This document shows, in pieces, positions 51,357 to 59,287 of a stretch of DNA of 60,317 nt. The stretch comes from Candidatus Avimonas faecium (GTDB lineage Bacteria > Bacillota > Clostridia > Oscillospirales > Acutalibacteraceae). The translations under genes and the position numbers were made by a program. A model generated the notes under the pieces. That model had not been told where the DNA came from and made no database searches. It saw nothing but the letters and a program-made list of their open reading frames with translations. Location of the stretch: NCBI GenBank assembly GCA_904419005.1, contig CAJFQI010000006.1:1-60317 (forward strand), written 5' to 3'. Positions within the stretch are counted from its first letter, which is position 1. The number at the start of each line of letters is the position of its first letter.

Positions 51357-51551
51357 TTGCCGTATGGAAATCTGCACGACCTGCTGGAAAACAGCAGCAG
51401 CACCCGGCGCTATTTTTTGACCCTTCCGGTTCCGCTGCAAATGGAGCTGCACCGGTACGACGAGGCGGTTCACAGCGCCGCCCAGCTCCATTGCCTGGCG
51501 GACGGCCTGGAAAAGCGCCGCCGGCAGCTCTCGTTGGGCGGCTACCGCTGA
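51357..51551 (+). CDS. Small conserved hypothetical protein
   Basis: 64 residues. The TTG start has one of the best sites in the window, GGAGGTGATCC. The pattern NLHDLLENSSSTRRYFLTLP, then a hydrophobic VPLQMELHRYDEAVHS and a final LADGLEKRR, resembles a family of about 60-residue Clostridia proteins with a 'YF-x-x-LP' centre. No function is known. Confidence 0.65.
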   Translation: MPYGNLHDLLENSSSTRRYFLTLPVPLQMELHRYDEAVHSAAQLHCLADGLEKRRRQLSLGGYR

Positions 51552-51635
51552 CCGGGCGAGGCATCCCTTGCCCAAGCGGGGAAAGCATGGTAAAATCAAA
51601 GCAGCAAACCGGTAAGAAGCTGAAAAAAGGAGACG

Positions 51636-51998
51636 ATGCGCCGTATGCTGTTTATGGAATATCCGTCCTGCTCCACCTGCCAGAAGGCCAAGCGGTGGCT
51701 GGACGAACGGAACTTTGCCTATACCGACCGCCACATCAAGGAGGAAAAGCCGACGGCGGCGGAGCTCCGGGAGTGGCACGCCCGGAGCGGGCTGCCCTTG
51801 CGCCGTTTCTTTAACGCCAGCGGGCTCTTGTATAAATCCCTGGGGCTCAAGGACAGGCTTCCCGCTATGTCGGAGGAGGAGCAGCTGCGGCTGCTCGCTT
51901 CCGATGGGATGCTGGTCAAGCGCCCGATCCTGGTGGACGGTGATACGGTGCTGGTCGGCTTCCGGCCGGAGGAATGGGAGCGGGCGCTGGCCAAATAA
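51636..51998 (+). CDS. ArsC/Spx-family thioredoxin-fold protein
   Basis: 120 residues. MEYPSCSTCQKAKRWLDE carries a CSTC motif (Cys12 and Cys15) as in Spx/ArsC family proteins; RFFNASGLLYKSLGLKDRL and MLVKRPILVDGDTVLVGFRP complete it. Members are arsenate-reductase-like; most in this group are of unknown function and the C-terminal Arg triad of true ArsC is not evident. AAAGGAG lies just before the start; ATG 51645 is an alternative. Confidence 0.85.
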   Translation: MRRMLFMEYPSCSTCQKAKRWLDERNFAYTDRHIKEEKPTAAELREWHARSGLPLRRFFNASGLLYKSLGLKDRLPAMSEEEQLRLLASDGMLVKRPILVDGDTVLVGFRPEEWERALAK

Positions 51999-52050
51999 AC
52001 GCATGAGTGTGCCGCACCCGTGCGGCAGATTGTAGAGAGGAATGTAGGTT

Positions 52051-52836
52051 ATGAAGATTTTAGCCATCGGCAACAGCTTCTCTCAAGATGCAACAGCCTA
52101 TCTGCAGCCTATGGCCGCCGCGGGCGGACAGGCCGCCGAGGTCGTCAACCTGTTTATCCCCGGCTGTTCGCTGGAGACTCATTGGAACCGCGCGCTCGAC
52201 GGTCAGCCCGCCTATAGCTGGCAGCGGGACGGCCTGGATACCGGCCGGATGGTTTCCCTGCGTGACGCCCTGTCTGGGCAGGAATGGGATGTGGTGACCA
52301 TGCAGCAGGCCAGCAGCCTCAGCGGCCGCCCCGAAACGTATGCGCCCTATTTGGCGGAGCTGTGCGGCTTTGTCCGGGCACTGGCGCCCCGCGCCAGGCT
52401 TTACCTGCACGAGACCTGGGCCTATGAAGCGGACAGCGACCACGGCGCGTTTCCAGACTATCACCGCAACCAGAACGAGATGTATATCCGCCTCAAGGAC
52501 GCGTACACGGCGGCTTCAGCGCCGCTCGGCCTGCCCCTGATCCCCAGCGGGGACGTGATCCAGGCGCTGCGGGGGACGGAGGCGTTCTGCTATGCCAAGG
52601 GCGCGCCGTCCCTCTGCCGGGATGGGTTCCATCTTGACCTGCTGTATGGCCGGTATGCCGCGGCCGCCGTTTGGTATGAGGTGCTGCTGGGCGGGGATAT
52701 CCGCCAAAACCCGTTTGTCCCGTCCCGCGAAACCGCTCCCGCCGCGCCGGAGGATGTGCAGGCGGATCCGGCGCTGCTCACGCTGATCCGGGAGACGGTT
52801 CACACCATGGCCGGAGGCGTGCAGGCAGGGCGGTAA
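52051..52836 (+). CDS. DUF4886 SGNH-like protein
   Basis: 261 residues. MKILAIGNSFSQDATAYLQP contains the GNS block-I motif, HRNQNEMYI lies in the middle, and CRDGFHLDLLYGRYAAA gives the DxxH block V. It fits the DUF4886 (SGNH hydrolase superfamily) domain over its length; it lacks a signal peptide, so it may be cytosolic. Substrate unknown, perhaps a glycan acetyl ester. AGAGAGGAA precedes the ATG. Confidence 0.85.
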   Translation: MKILAIGNSFSQDATAYLQPMAAAGGQAAEVVNLFIPGCSLETHWNRALDGQPAYSWQRDGLDTGRMVSLRDALSGQEWDVVTMQQASSLSGRPETYAPYLAELCGFVRALAPRARLYLHETWAYEADSDHGAFPDYHRNQNEMYIRLKDAYTAASAPLGLPLIPSGDVIQALRGTEAFCYAKGAPSLCRDGFHLDLLYGRYAAAAVWYEVLLGGDIRQNPFVPSRETAPAAPEDVQADPALLTLIRETVHTMAGGVQAGR

Positions 52837-52859
52837 CCCGTTTATCATGAGTCATAGGA

Positions 52860-52895
52860 CGACGCCCCGCAGCGAATAAGCGCTGCGGGGCGTCG
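52860..52895. repeat. Perfect GC-rich hairpin after DUF4886
   Basis: CGACGCCCCGCAGCG and its exact complement form a 15-bp stem around AATAAG. There is no U-tract on either strand, so this is a hairpin that may act as a weak terminator or 3'-end stabiliser. Confidence 0.6.
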
Positions 52896-53153
52896 CTGCG
52901 TCCGGAAAGGAATCCCCCGGCGGCAGACCTCCAAGCCGGAAGAGCCGCCCGCCGCCGGACAGCGGAGCGGGGCCTCCGGGGGCTGGAGCCGGCAATAGGG
53001 CCTTCGCGGCTGGGAAGGGGTCTAGGCGGCGCCGAGGCGCAGAGGAAGCCTATGACCCCGTATCCCCTCGCCGGTCTATCGGGAAAAGCGGCGCCTGTGC
53101 CGGCATCTCGCCGCGTTTTGTTGGTTTTGCTTCTCGCAATCCGACGTATTCTA
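52896..53153. other. Gene-free part of a 518-base spacer
   Basis: GC-rich, no coding frame with a ribosome site. The spacer between DUF4886 and ddh totals 518 bases; its right half holds an extended -10 promoter and a structured leader, annotated separately. Confidence 0.5.
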
Positions 53154-53162
53154 TGGTATAAT
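53154..53162 (+). promoter_or_regulatory. Extended -10 promoter of ddh
   Basis: TGGTATAAT is an extended -10 (TGn-TATAAT) in an otherwise GC-rich spacer. The -35 region is poor. A transcript would start near 53169, exactly at the first stem of the leader. Confidence 0.6.
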
Positions 53163-53168
53163 GCCGTT

Positions 53169-53330
53169 GCGCCGCCGGAGAAGGACGATCAACAAACCGG
53201 TTAGGCGGCGCTAAATGCAAGCGGCTTCCGGAAGGGAACGGGACCGCTGCCAGGCGGCCCGCCCGCGAAGGCTGGACAGGCTTCCCGCCTCCGCCTCCCG
53301 CGGAGGAAGCGGGGCCCGCCGCCTATTGAG
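53169..53330 (+). ncRNA. Structured 5' leader of ddh, class unknown
   Basis: GCGCCGCC (53169-53176) pairs perfectly with GGCGGCGC (53204-53211); AGCGG...CCGCT follows around a TTCCGGAA palindrome; AGGCGG pairs with CCGCCT at the 3' end with inner TCCGC/GCGGA. Three stems suggest a regulated leader before a lysine/DAP gene. I looked for the conserved core of the lysine riboswitch and did not find it. Confidence 0.35.
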
Positions 53331-53354
53331 CAATAACGAAGGAGTTGGAACGGT

Positions 53355-54341
53355 ATGAGCATTCGAATCGGTATCCTGGGTTATGGGAATTTAGGGCGCG
53401 GCGTGGAATGCGCGCTGCGTCAAAACCCGGATATGGAATTGGCCGCGGTGTTTACCCGCCGCGACCCCCAAAACGTAGAAATCCTGACCCCGGGCGTCCC
53501 GGTCTATCCTGTGGAAAAAGCGGAGCAGATGACGGGGGAGATTGACGTCCTCATCCTCTGCGGAGGCAGCGCCACCGATCTGCCGGTGCAGACGCCTCAT
53601 TACGCGCGCCTGTTCAACGTGGTCGACAGCTTTGACACCCACGCCCGCATTCCCGAGCATTTTTCGGCGGTGGACCAGGCCGCCAAGGAGGGCGGCAAGG
53701 TCGGCGTCATCTCGGTCGGCTGGGATCCCGGCATGTTCTCCCTGAACCGTATGTACGCCAACGCCATCCTGCCCGAGGGAGCCGACTACACCTTCTGGGG
53801 CAAGGGCGTCAGCCAGGGGCATTCGGACGCAATCCGCCGGGTCAAGGGCGTCAAGGACGCCCGTCAGTACACCATCCCGGTGCCCAGCGCACTCGAAGCG
53901 GTCCGCCGCGGGGAAAACCCGGAGCTGACCACCCGCCAGAAGCATACCCGCGAATGCTTCGTCGTCGCGGAAGAAGGGGCGGATAAGGCGCGGATTGAAA
54001 ACGAGATCAAGACCATGCCCAATTATTTTGCCGATTACGACACCACCGTCCATTTCATCAGCCAGGAGGAGCTGCAGCGGGATCACAGCGGCATCCCGCA
54101 CGGCGGCTTCGTCATCCGCTGCGGCAAAACCGGCTGGGACGGGGAAAACACCCATATCATTGAGTACAGCCTCAAGCTGGATTCCAACCCGGAGTTTACC
54201 GCAAGCATCCTCGCCGCCTACGCGCGCGCCGCGTACCGTATGAACCGCGAGGGGCAGAGCGGCGGCAAGACCGTTTTTGACGTGCCGCCCGCGTATCTGA
54301 GCGCCCAAAACGGCGAGGAGCTGCGCCGTCACCTGCTGTAA
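53355..54341 (+). CDS. ddh: meso-Diaminopimelate D-dehydrogenase
   Basis: 328 residues. The NADP loop is IGILGYGNLGRGVE at the N-terminus; LILCGGSATDLP, SVGWDPGMFSLNR and FWGKGVSQGHSDAIRRVKGV line the substrate site as in the Corynebacterium enzyme. It makes meso-DAP from tetrahydrodipicolinate and ammonia in one step, for lysine and peptidoglycan. AAGGAGTTGG precedes the ATG. A terminator follows immediately. Confidence 0.95.
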   Translation: MSIRIGILGYGNLGRGVECALRQNPDMELAAVFTRRDPQNVEILTPGVPVYPVEKAEQMTGEIDVLILCGGSATDLPVQTPHYARLFNVVDSFDTHARIPEHFSAVDQAAKEGGKVGVISVGWDPGMFSLNRMYANAILPEGADYTFWGKGVSQGHSDAIRRVKGVKDARQYTIPVPSALEAVRRGENPELTTRQKHTRECFVVAEEGADKARIENEIKTMPNYFADYDTTVHFISQEELQRDHSGIPHGGFVIRCGKTGWDGENTHIIEYSLKLDSNPEFTASILAAYARAAYRMNREGQSGGKTVFDVPPAYLSAQNGEELRRHLL

Positions 54342-54363
54342 TCGGGAATTTTCCCGCGCTTTC

Positions 54364-54391
54364 AGGCCCCCGGCATCTGCCGGGGGCCTTT
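54364..54391 (+). terminator. Intrinsic terminator of ddh
   Basis: AGGCCCCCGGCA and TGCCGGGGGCCT form a perfect 12-bp stem with a very short loop, followed by TT and a further TTT six bases on. Confidence 0.75.
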
Positions 54392-54417
54392 GGCTTTGGA
54401 TAGGGGCTTTTTTGCGT

Positions 54418-54720
54418 TCATCGCTGCTGCCCCTCTGCCGTTACCCGCCCATAGGCGTGCGGCCAAACCTCGCCGCCTAAAGCATCAAACCGGTGCCGGC
54501 TACGGTCCGGCCGGCGATGGAAAAAGAAGAGGTCACTGCCAAGCGGCGCCTTCCCGGCGGCCACGGCTTTCAAGATGGGGGAGCCGCGGCGGACGGGCTG
54601 CCGGCTGCCACGGCTTCTTTGACAATCCATTTGTTTTCAAGCATATTCTGCGTTTCCTGCTCCCGGGCGTATTCCCGAATGGCGGCTCCGTTCGGCCCGA
54701 CGGCGCGTCCATATCATTGC
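54418..54720 (-). pseudogene. Frameshifted gene remnant, unrecognised
   Basis: On the minus strand one frame reads VGPNGAAIREYAREQETQNM then LENKWIVKEAVAAGS, hits a stop, and a second frame continues with SPILKAVAAGKAPLGSDLFF and RFDALGGEVWPHAYGRVTAEG to TGA at 54418-54420. Both parts look like real protein, in consecutive order, but no single frame spans them and no start is visible. It lies just after the GH5 gene in its direction of transcription. I do not recognise the family. Confidence 0.4.
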
Positions 54721-54750
54721 CGGTTTCCCTAATCCCAAAGCCAACCATTC

Positions 54751-55824
54751 CTATCGGTTGTGTTGGGCCAAAAATTCATATACATATTTTCCCCAATAGG
54801 GCGTGGGGGTGTAATCCTCCAGATTCTCCACCAGGCAGGGGCCGGCCGTATGATGGAAATCCCACGCCGTGAGGTGATAGCCGTTCTTATCAATCCAGTG
54901 CAGCAGCTTAGGCACCCAGGTACGGCTTTCCTCCAGCTGCGGCCATTCATGAGGCACCGGCGCCTCCCCGTAATGGCCGCATTCCCCGATCAGGATCGGA
55001 TAGGCGCCCTTGGCGATGGTGACATAGTCATCCCACTTATCCAGCGCCTTGCAGGGATATACATGGGCATCAAGGAGCATCCCGTTGCCGCCGCAGTCGT
55101 CCAAGCCGTAGCCGCGGACGATGCCGTCCAGCTCATAGCTCCAGTCCAGCCCGCCTATCGTCAGCACGTTATGGGCGCCGACGGCCCGCACCGTGCGCAC
55201 CAGCTCCTGCATGCCGGGCACCCGGTAGGTCAGCGTTTTCAGATTCGTGCGCTCGTCCTTCTCAAACATGATTTGCTGCCCAACGTCGGTATCCTCGTAA
55301 TACACGGTGATCTCCCCGCCGTTTTTCCACTGGTCCCAGGTTACATGGAACGGTTCGTTATACAAATCGAAAAGCACATTGGGGTGGTTTTGATACCGCC
55401 CGGCGACGGATTTCCAGAAAACGAGGCTGTTCATGTCCGGCAGGCCACCGCTGATGAAGGGGCCCCAGGTGTTGCAGTTGCTGCGGTGCAGATCCAAAAT
55501 CACATATTTCTGCCGGGAGGCCACCGCCTCCACCACCTCGTCCACCAGGGCCCGGTAGTGCGCGCCCGACTCGTCGGCATCCCGCTGCCCCGGGCCGAAG
55601 CCAAACCAGCTGTCCTGCGCCAGCGGAAGTCGTATGGTGTTGGCTTTCCAGCTGTCGCAGGCGGTTACCACGGTGTCCAGCAGGTAATCGCAATCGCTCA
55701 TCCAGCAAAGCGGCCCGCAGTTGACTCCCATCAGCCGCACAGGCTCCTCCCTGGCGTTGAGCAGCTGATTGCCCTGGGTATGCAGCGTCTGCCAGGCGTT
55801 TTCCTTCCGATACTTTGTAAACAT
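54751..55824 (-). CDS. GH5-family glycoside hydrolase
   Basis: 357 residues, no signal peptide. LMGVNCGPLCWMSDCDYLLD near the N-terminus, VILDLHRSNCNTWG, VLFDLYNEPFHVTWDQW (general acid Glu in NEP) and YPILIGECGHYGEAPV (nucleophile Glu) follow the GH5 TIM-barrel order. Cytosolic use of a beta-mannan or beta-glucan fragment is likely given its GH2 neighbour. The ATG at 55824 follows GGGAGGAAAG; the longer frame overlaps GH2 and is antisense-like. Confidence 0.88.
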   Translation of the reverse strand: MFTKYRKENAWQTLHTQGNQLLNAREEPVRLMGVNCGPLCWMSDCDYLLDTVVTACDSWKANTIRLPLAQDSWFGFGPGQRDADESGAHYRALVDEVVEAVASRQKYVILDLHRSNCNTWGPFISGGLPDMNSLVFWKSVAGRYQNHPNVLFDLYNEPFHVTWDQWKNGGEITVYYEDTDVGQQIMFEKDERTNLKTLTYRVPGMQELVRTVRAVGAHNVLTIGGLDWSYELDGIVRGYGLDDCGGNGMLLDAHVYPCKALDKWDDYVTIAKGAYPILIGECGHYGEAPVPHEWPQLEESRTWVPKLLHWIDKNGYHLTAWDFHHTAGPCLVENLEDYTPTPYWGKYVYEFLAQHNR

Positions 55825-55856
55825 GATGCGCTTTCCTCCCTCTAATAATAACGGTT

Positions 55857-58094
55857 TCAATAATTCATATCCGCTGCCTTGGGTTGCTGCGCAATCCGCT
55901 GCCGAGGCCTGTACATAAAGCGGTAAACCGACTCCAGGCCCGGCCGGGCGGCGGTAAGGATAAGCTCCATACCGCCGGCAGCCGCCTTGGGAAGGCGCAC
56001 CCGGTAGGTCGGACCCCGCAGGTTGGCGCCGGCGGGAACCGTGCCGGCATCCCAGCGCAGCGCGGCGGTGCGCACCCCGCCGATATCCAGATACGCCGTC
56101 ACTTCGCCGGCGTCCACCTCCTGCGCCGCGTCGTTGAGCAGCCACAGCTCCGCCTCAAAATCTTCCCCCTCGTTCCACAGAAACCGGATCGGCCGGGCGC
56201 TTGCCAGGGTCGGACGCAGCGCCTGTCTGACCGCCTCATAAGCCGGCTTGGCGCGGCCCGTCCAGGAAATAAGGCTGTTGCCTGCCGCCGTGGGCCAGGG
56301 CTCGTTGTAGCACCAGTTCAGCGCCATTGAGCAGCGCGGCTGCTGCCGCCGCGCCTCTTCAAAGGCCATTTTGTAGCCCTCCGCCTGCAGCAGCTGGCTG
56401 CGCCGGATCAGGGTTTGGATATCCGGGCTTTCCCCAAAGTAATGGGCCACGGTCTCGGGCACGGCCCAGCCCCGCCCGGCCAGCGCACCAAACCCATGGT
56501 GTGAGGTCCAGGAGGAATCGGGCGAGGGCGGGAAGATTTCGTCCGGGGGCAGGGCAAGCTTCAGGATCTCCAGATCGGAAATGCTGGGGCAGCCGAATTC
56601 CGTATACGCCGTATTCCGGGAGGAGCCGATTATCTCATAAATCTCCCTGCCGTCGGCCTCCTGGAAAAAATAGCCTCCGTGCGCCATGCCCGACAGCGGC
56701 GAGGTCATGATGAAGGGGGTCTGGCGGTCCTCCTCAAAGCAGTTGTGGTCCAGCAGACGCAGCGCGTGAGACTGCTCCGTCATCCCCGACCAGGCGTTGA
56801 ACAGCTCATTGCCTCCGCACCAAAGCGCCAGACAGGGATGCTGCCGCAGGCGGCGGATGATGGCGCGGGATTCGCGGTCCAGCACCGCCAGATAGCCCTT
56901 GTCGTTTTCGTAGTTGTTGCAGGCCAGGGGGAATTCCTGCCAGATCAGGATGCCCAGCTCATCGCACAGATCGTAGAACGCTTCCTTGTTCACAATCCCC
57001 CCGCCCCATACCCGGAGCATATTGAAATGCGCGTCTTTGGCCAGCTGGAGCTGCCTGCGGTAGACATTTTCGTCCAGCGTCCCATAAAAAATATCCGGCG
57101 GCACCCAGTTGGAACCCTTGCAGAAAACCCGCCGGCCGTTGACGAGGAGGGTCGTCGGAGGGTCGGAGCGGGATTTGGGCATCTGCTGCGGTTCTTCCCA
57201 GCCTCCCTCGTACACCACCAGCTCCGTTTTCCGAAAGCCGCACCGCCGCTCCCAGACATCCACAACCTGCCCATCGCTCAGCAGCTCCAGCCGCACCGTA
57301 TACAGGGGCTGCGGCCCGCTGCCGTTTGGCCACCACAGGTCCGGATGAACCAGCCGGCCTCCGACAGCCAACCGGGGCTCTCCGGCGGCGCCGATGGTGT
57401 CATATACCAGCATCCCGTCGCTGTTGGCAATCTGCATGTGCATCTGGAGCGGCTGTCTGCCGTCCGTTTCCCCTGGGCGGGCGATCTGTGCCTCACAGAT
57501 AAACTGCGCCTCTTCGCAGGCGGCGTCCAGCTCATAGGTGAACGCTGCGTCGGCGATATAGGGCTCCCCGTGCTTTTCCAGCCAGATGTCCTCCCAAATC
57601 CCGCTGGGAATCAGCCGGGGATGCCAGTCCCAGCCGTAGCTGACCGGAGGCTTGCAGCAGAGGCTGGCCTGGGACCGGTCATCCGGCCGGCCCGGCCGCT
57701 TTGGCACCGGCCAGATATCAATATACAGCGTATCCCTGCCTGTCAGCGCGTCGGTCAGATCCAGCGAAAAGGGCTTATACATCCCCTCATATTCATACAA
57801 TACCTGGTCGTTGACGCGGATGCGGTACCGGTAGTCGATCCCCTTTCCACACAACAATAATTGTCCCCCTTCGGCAGGGGGCGCTGGCAGCGGCGCCCGG
57901 TAATGCCAGTAGACATCCTCCATCCAGCGGTACTGGGCCCAGTTTTCCGCATAGTAATAGGGCGGATACCCGTGGGCCCTGGCCCAGTCCAGCTGCACGG
58001 CGCCCGGCACCGTGGCTTCCACCATCTCCCCGGGCTCCTCCTCCAGGGCATGGGAATAGCCGACGGTAAATGACAGTGCGAAAAATTCCCTCAT
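55857..58094 (-). CDS. GH2-family beta-mannosidase-like enzyme
   Basis: 745 residues. N-terminal jelly roll (ATVPGAVQLDWARAHGYPPY, WHYRAPL), then an Ig-like domain and the TIM barrel with LRVWGGGIVNKEAFYDLCDELGI. Acid/base Glu lies in LALWCGGNELFNAW; the nucleophile candidate is in NTAYTEFGCPS. The order and the GGGIVNKE stretch fit beta-mannosidases rather than beta-galactosidases. No signal peptide. GAGGTGA precedes ATG 58094. The GH5 gene follows 32 bases downstream, forming a two-gene operon. Confidence 0.9.
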   Translation of the reverse strand: MREFFALSFTVGYSHALEEEPGEMVEATVPGAVQLDWARAHGYPPYYYAENWAQYRWMEDVYWHYRAPLPAPPAEGGQLLLCGKGIDYRYRIRVNDQVLYEYEGMYKPFSLDLTDALTGRDTLYIDIWPVPKRPGRPDDRSQASLCCKPPVSYGWDWHPRLIPSGIWEDIWLEKHGEPYIADAAFTYELDAACEEAQFICEAQIARPGETDGRQPLQMHMQIANSDGMLVYDTIGAAGEPRLAVGGRLVHPDLWWPNGSGPQPLYTVRLELLSDGQVVDVWERRCGFRKTELVVYEGGWEEPQQMPKSRSDPPTTLLVNGRRVFCKGSNWVPPDIFYGTLDENVYRRQLQLAKDAHFNMLRVWGGGIVNKEAFYDLCDELGILIWQEFPLACNNYENDKGYLAVLDRESRAIIRRLRQHPCLALWCGGNELFNAWSGMTEQSHALRLLDHNCFEEDRQTPFIMTSPLSGMAHGGYFFQEADGREIYEIIGSSRNTAYTEFGCPSISDLEILKLALPPDEIFPPSPDSSWTSHHGFGALAGRGWAVPETVAHYFGESPDIQTLIRRSQLLQAEGYKMAFEEARRQQPRCSMALNWCYNEPWPTAAGNSLISWTGRAKPAYEAVRQALRPTLASARPIRFLWNEGEDFEAELWLLNDAAQEVDAGEVTAYLDIGGVRTAALRWDAGTVPAGANLRGPTYRVRLPKAAAGGMELILTAARPGLESVYRFMYRPRQRIAQQPKAADMNY

Positions 58095-58144
58095 TCCATT
58101 CACCTCATTGGCTGATATCAAATGGGTAAATTCAAACAAAATAT

Positions 58145-58173
58145 ATTATATCACAGCACCCGCCTATGCACAA
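58145..58173 (-). promoter_or_regulatory. Promoter of the GH2-GH5 operon
   Basis: On the minus strand TTGTGC and TATAAT are 17 bases apart, 50 bases before the GH2 start. The stretch from here to the next gene (58174-58412) is gene-free. Confidence 0.65.
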
Positions 58174-58412
58174 CCTGACACAATTGGCGTTGCGCCGGCA
58201 TGGCAAACATGGTCAACACCCAAGCCTGCAGGGCTGCCGCGATCCGATAACGGCGTTTCATGCCGTTTCATAAAAATAACGACCAAGCAACGGCCAACCA
58301 CCAAAATGAGCAAAATGATAACCCGTGAAGGCCTAGCCGCTAAGCTGTTTTCCACAGGTAATTTTGATGACGGTGATGCGAAAAAGCCCAGGTTAAACGC
58401 GGGATAACCATT

Positions 58413-58460
58413 GGAACAAAAGAAAAACCTACGGTGTGCGACTTGCCCACCGCAGGTGTG
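58413..58460 (-). terminator. Repeated terminator-like hairpin, left copy
   Basis: On the minus strand a stem (GCGGTGGGC / GCACACCGT with mismatches) runs into AGGTTTTTCTTTTGTTC. Almost the same sequence recurs at the right window edge (60270-60317). It would end the immunity-like gene transcript. Confidence 0.65.
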
Positions 58461-58640
58461 ATCGGAGTGGCATTATAGGACTTGGAAGCCCCTGACAAAT
58501 CAACGTGTTACAGACAACCAAGTGAGTGCGTATTTCTAAATCATACCCCCGTACCTGATTTTCCGGTTCCGACGCATTGTGCGGAAGCCATGCCTTTTAC
58601 TAGGAAAATAAAGCGCGTACCCACCTCATAGGAACGCTCG
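58461..58640 (-). repeat. Decayed 3' flank of the first immunity-like gene
   Basis: About 180 bases without a gene. On the minus strand GTACGCGCTTTATTTTCC followed by TAG continues the homology to the 3' end of the second immunity-like gene (RALFS then stop) past this copy's own stop. Another stretch, around 58500-58540, resembles the sequence near 58945-58980 (GTGTTACAGA against GTGCTACAGA). So the duplication covers the flank, offset about 434 bases. Confidence 0.55.
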
Positions 58641-58850
58641 CTATTCCGCTTCCAGAATGATCTTCAAATCCTCTTCTTTTACCGAAATACAGGCAATTTC
58701 AGGCAAGTTTCCATATTGGTCAAAACTAACAAGCCATGTGCCATTGACCTTATGGGGATCGCATATTATTCCATCCATTCCTTTATGGACACCCTCTTTG
58801 GCATAACGGTCTTTTTCAACGATCAACTCTACTCTATCATATTCTTTCAT
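58641..58850 (-). CDS. Immunity-like small protein, copy 1 (shortened)
   Basis: 69 residues from ATG 58850, GGAGGC upstream. KEYDRVELIVEKDRYAKEG, HKGMDGIIC and ISVKEEDLKII give a small acidic SH3-like fold, similar to DUF4926-type proteins; it is paralogous to the protein encoded about 430 bases upstream on this strand. A stop shortens it; the end of the paralogue is still readable behind it. Function inferred as immunity or chaperone for the toxin-like protein. Confidence 0.7.
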   Translation of the reverse strand: MKEYDRVELIVEKDRYAKEGVHKGMDGIICDPHKVNGTWLVSFDQYGNLPEIACISVKEEDLKIILEAE

Positions 58851-58851
58851 T

Positions 58852-58936
58852 TTATGCGCCTCCATGCGGCGTAACGAATCGAATTTTTCCATTCGGATAG
58901 ACAGCCAACCGGATAGAAAGGAAACCATTTCGTCGT
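58852..58936 (-). pseudogene. C-terminal remnant of a second toxin-like gene
   Basis: Just before immunity copy 1, one frame reads MVSFLSGW and, after a one-base loss, another reads VYPNGKIRFVTPHGGA then TAA. These match VSFITGWMIYPNGLIQLTTP plus YGGK-stop at the end of the intact toxin-like gene. As there, the stop is followed by one base and the ATG of an immunity-like gene (TAAAATG here, TAAGATG there). So this is the tail of a degraded second cassette. Confidence 0.65.
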
Positions 58937-59034
58937 TAAATCCATGTGCTACAGATAGTCAAATATATGTATGTCTAAGAGGCGCCTTGGCACCAAATTT
59001 TTAATCCAAAAGTATTTGGCTGAAGACATGTCTT

Positions 59035-59286
59035 TTACTCAGAAAATAAAGCGCGTATTCTTTCGTTAATTTTTGCGTCCATACCATTAGCGAGCAGTTT
59101 TAAGTCTTCTTCCTTTACAGCAATCTCGGCAATGTCCTCTTTTTCTCCGCATTGAGGAAAATTGACTAGCCAATAGCCGCCCGAATGATCATCAAGACAT
59201 ATCCAGCCCTGCATCCCTTTATGAACGCCGTGTTTTGCATAGCATTCCTTTTCCACAATGACTTCCACACAGTCCATTTCCTTCAT
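59035..59286 (-). CDS. Immunity-like small protein, copy 2
   Basis: 83 residues from ATG 59286, which is one base after the stop of the toxin-like gene and has GGAGG eight bases upstream inside that gene, so translation is coupled. MKEMDCVEVIVEKECYAKHG and HKGMQGWICLDDHSGG then IAVKEEDLKLL match copy 1; a C-terminal helix (NERIRALFSE) is extra. Acidic SH3-like, DUF4926-type fold suspected. An in-frame ATG at 59301 is possible but lacks a site. Confidence 0.75.
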   Translation of the reverse strand: MKEMDCVEVIVEKECYAKHGVHKGMQGWICLDDHSGGYWLVNFPQCGEKEDIAEIAVKEEDLKLLANGMDAKINERIRALFSE

Positions 59287-59287
59287 C

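Noticed and set aside
53163-53354. Lysine riboswitch before ddh
   Set aside because: Stems are present but the conserved core of the L-box was not found, so only an unclassified leader is reported.
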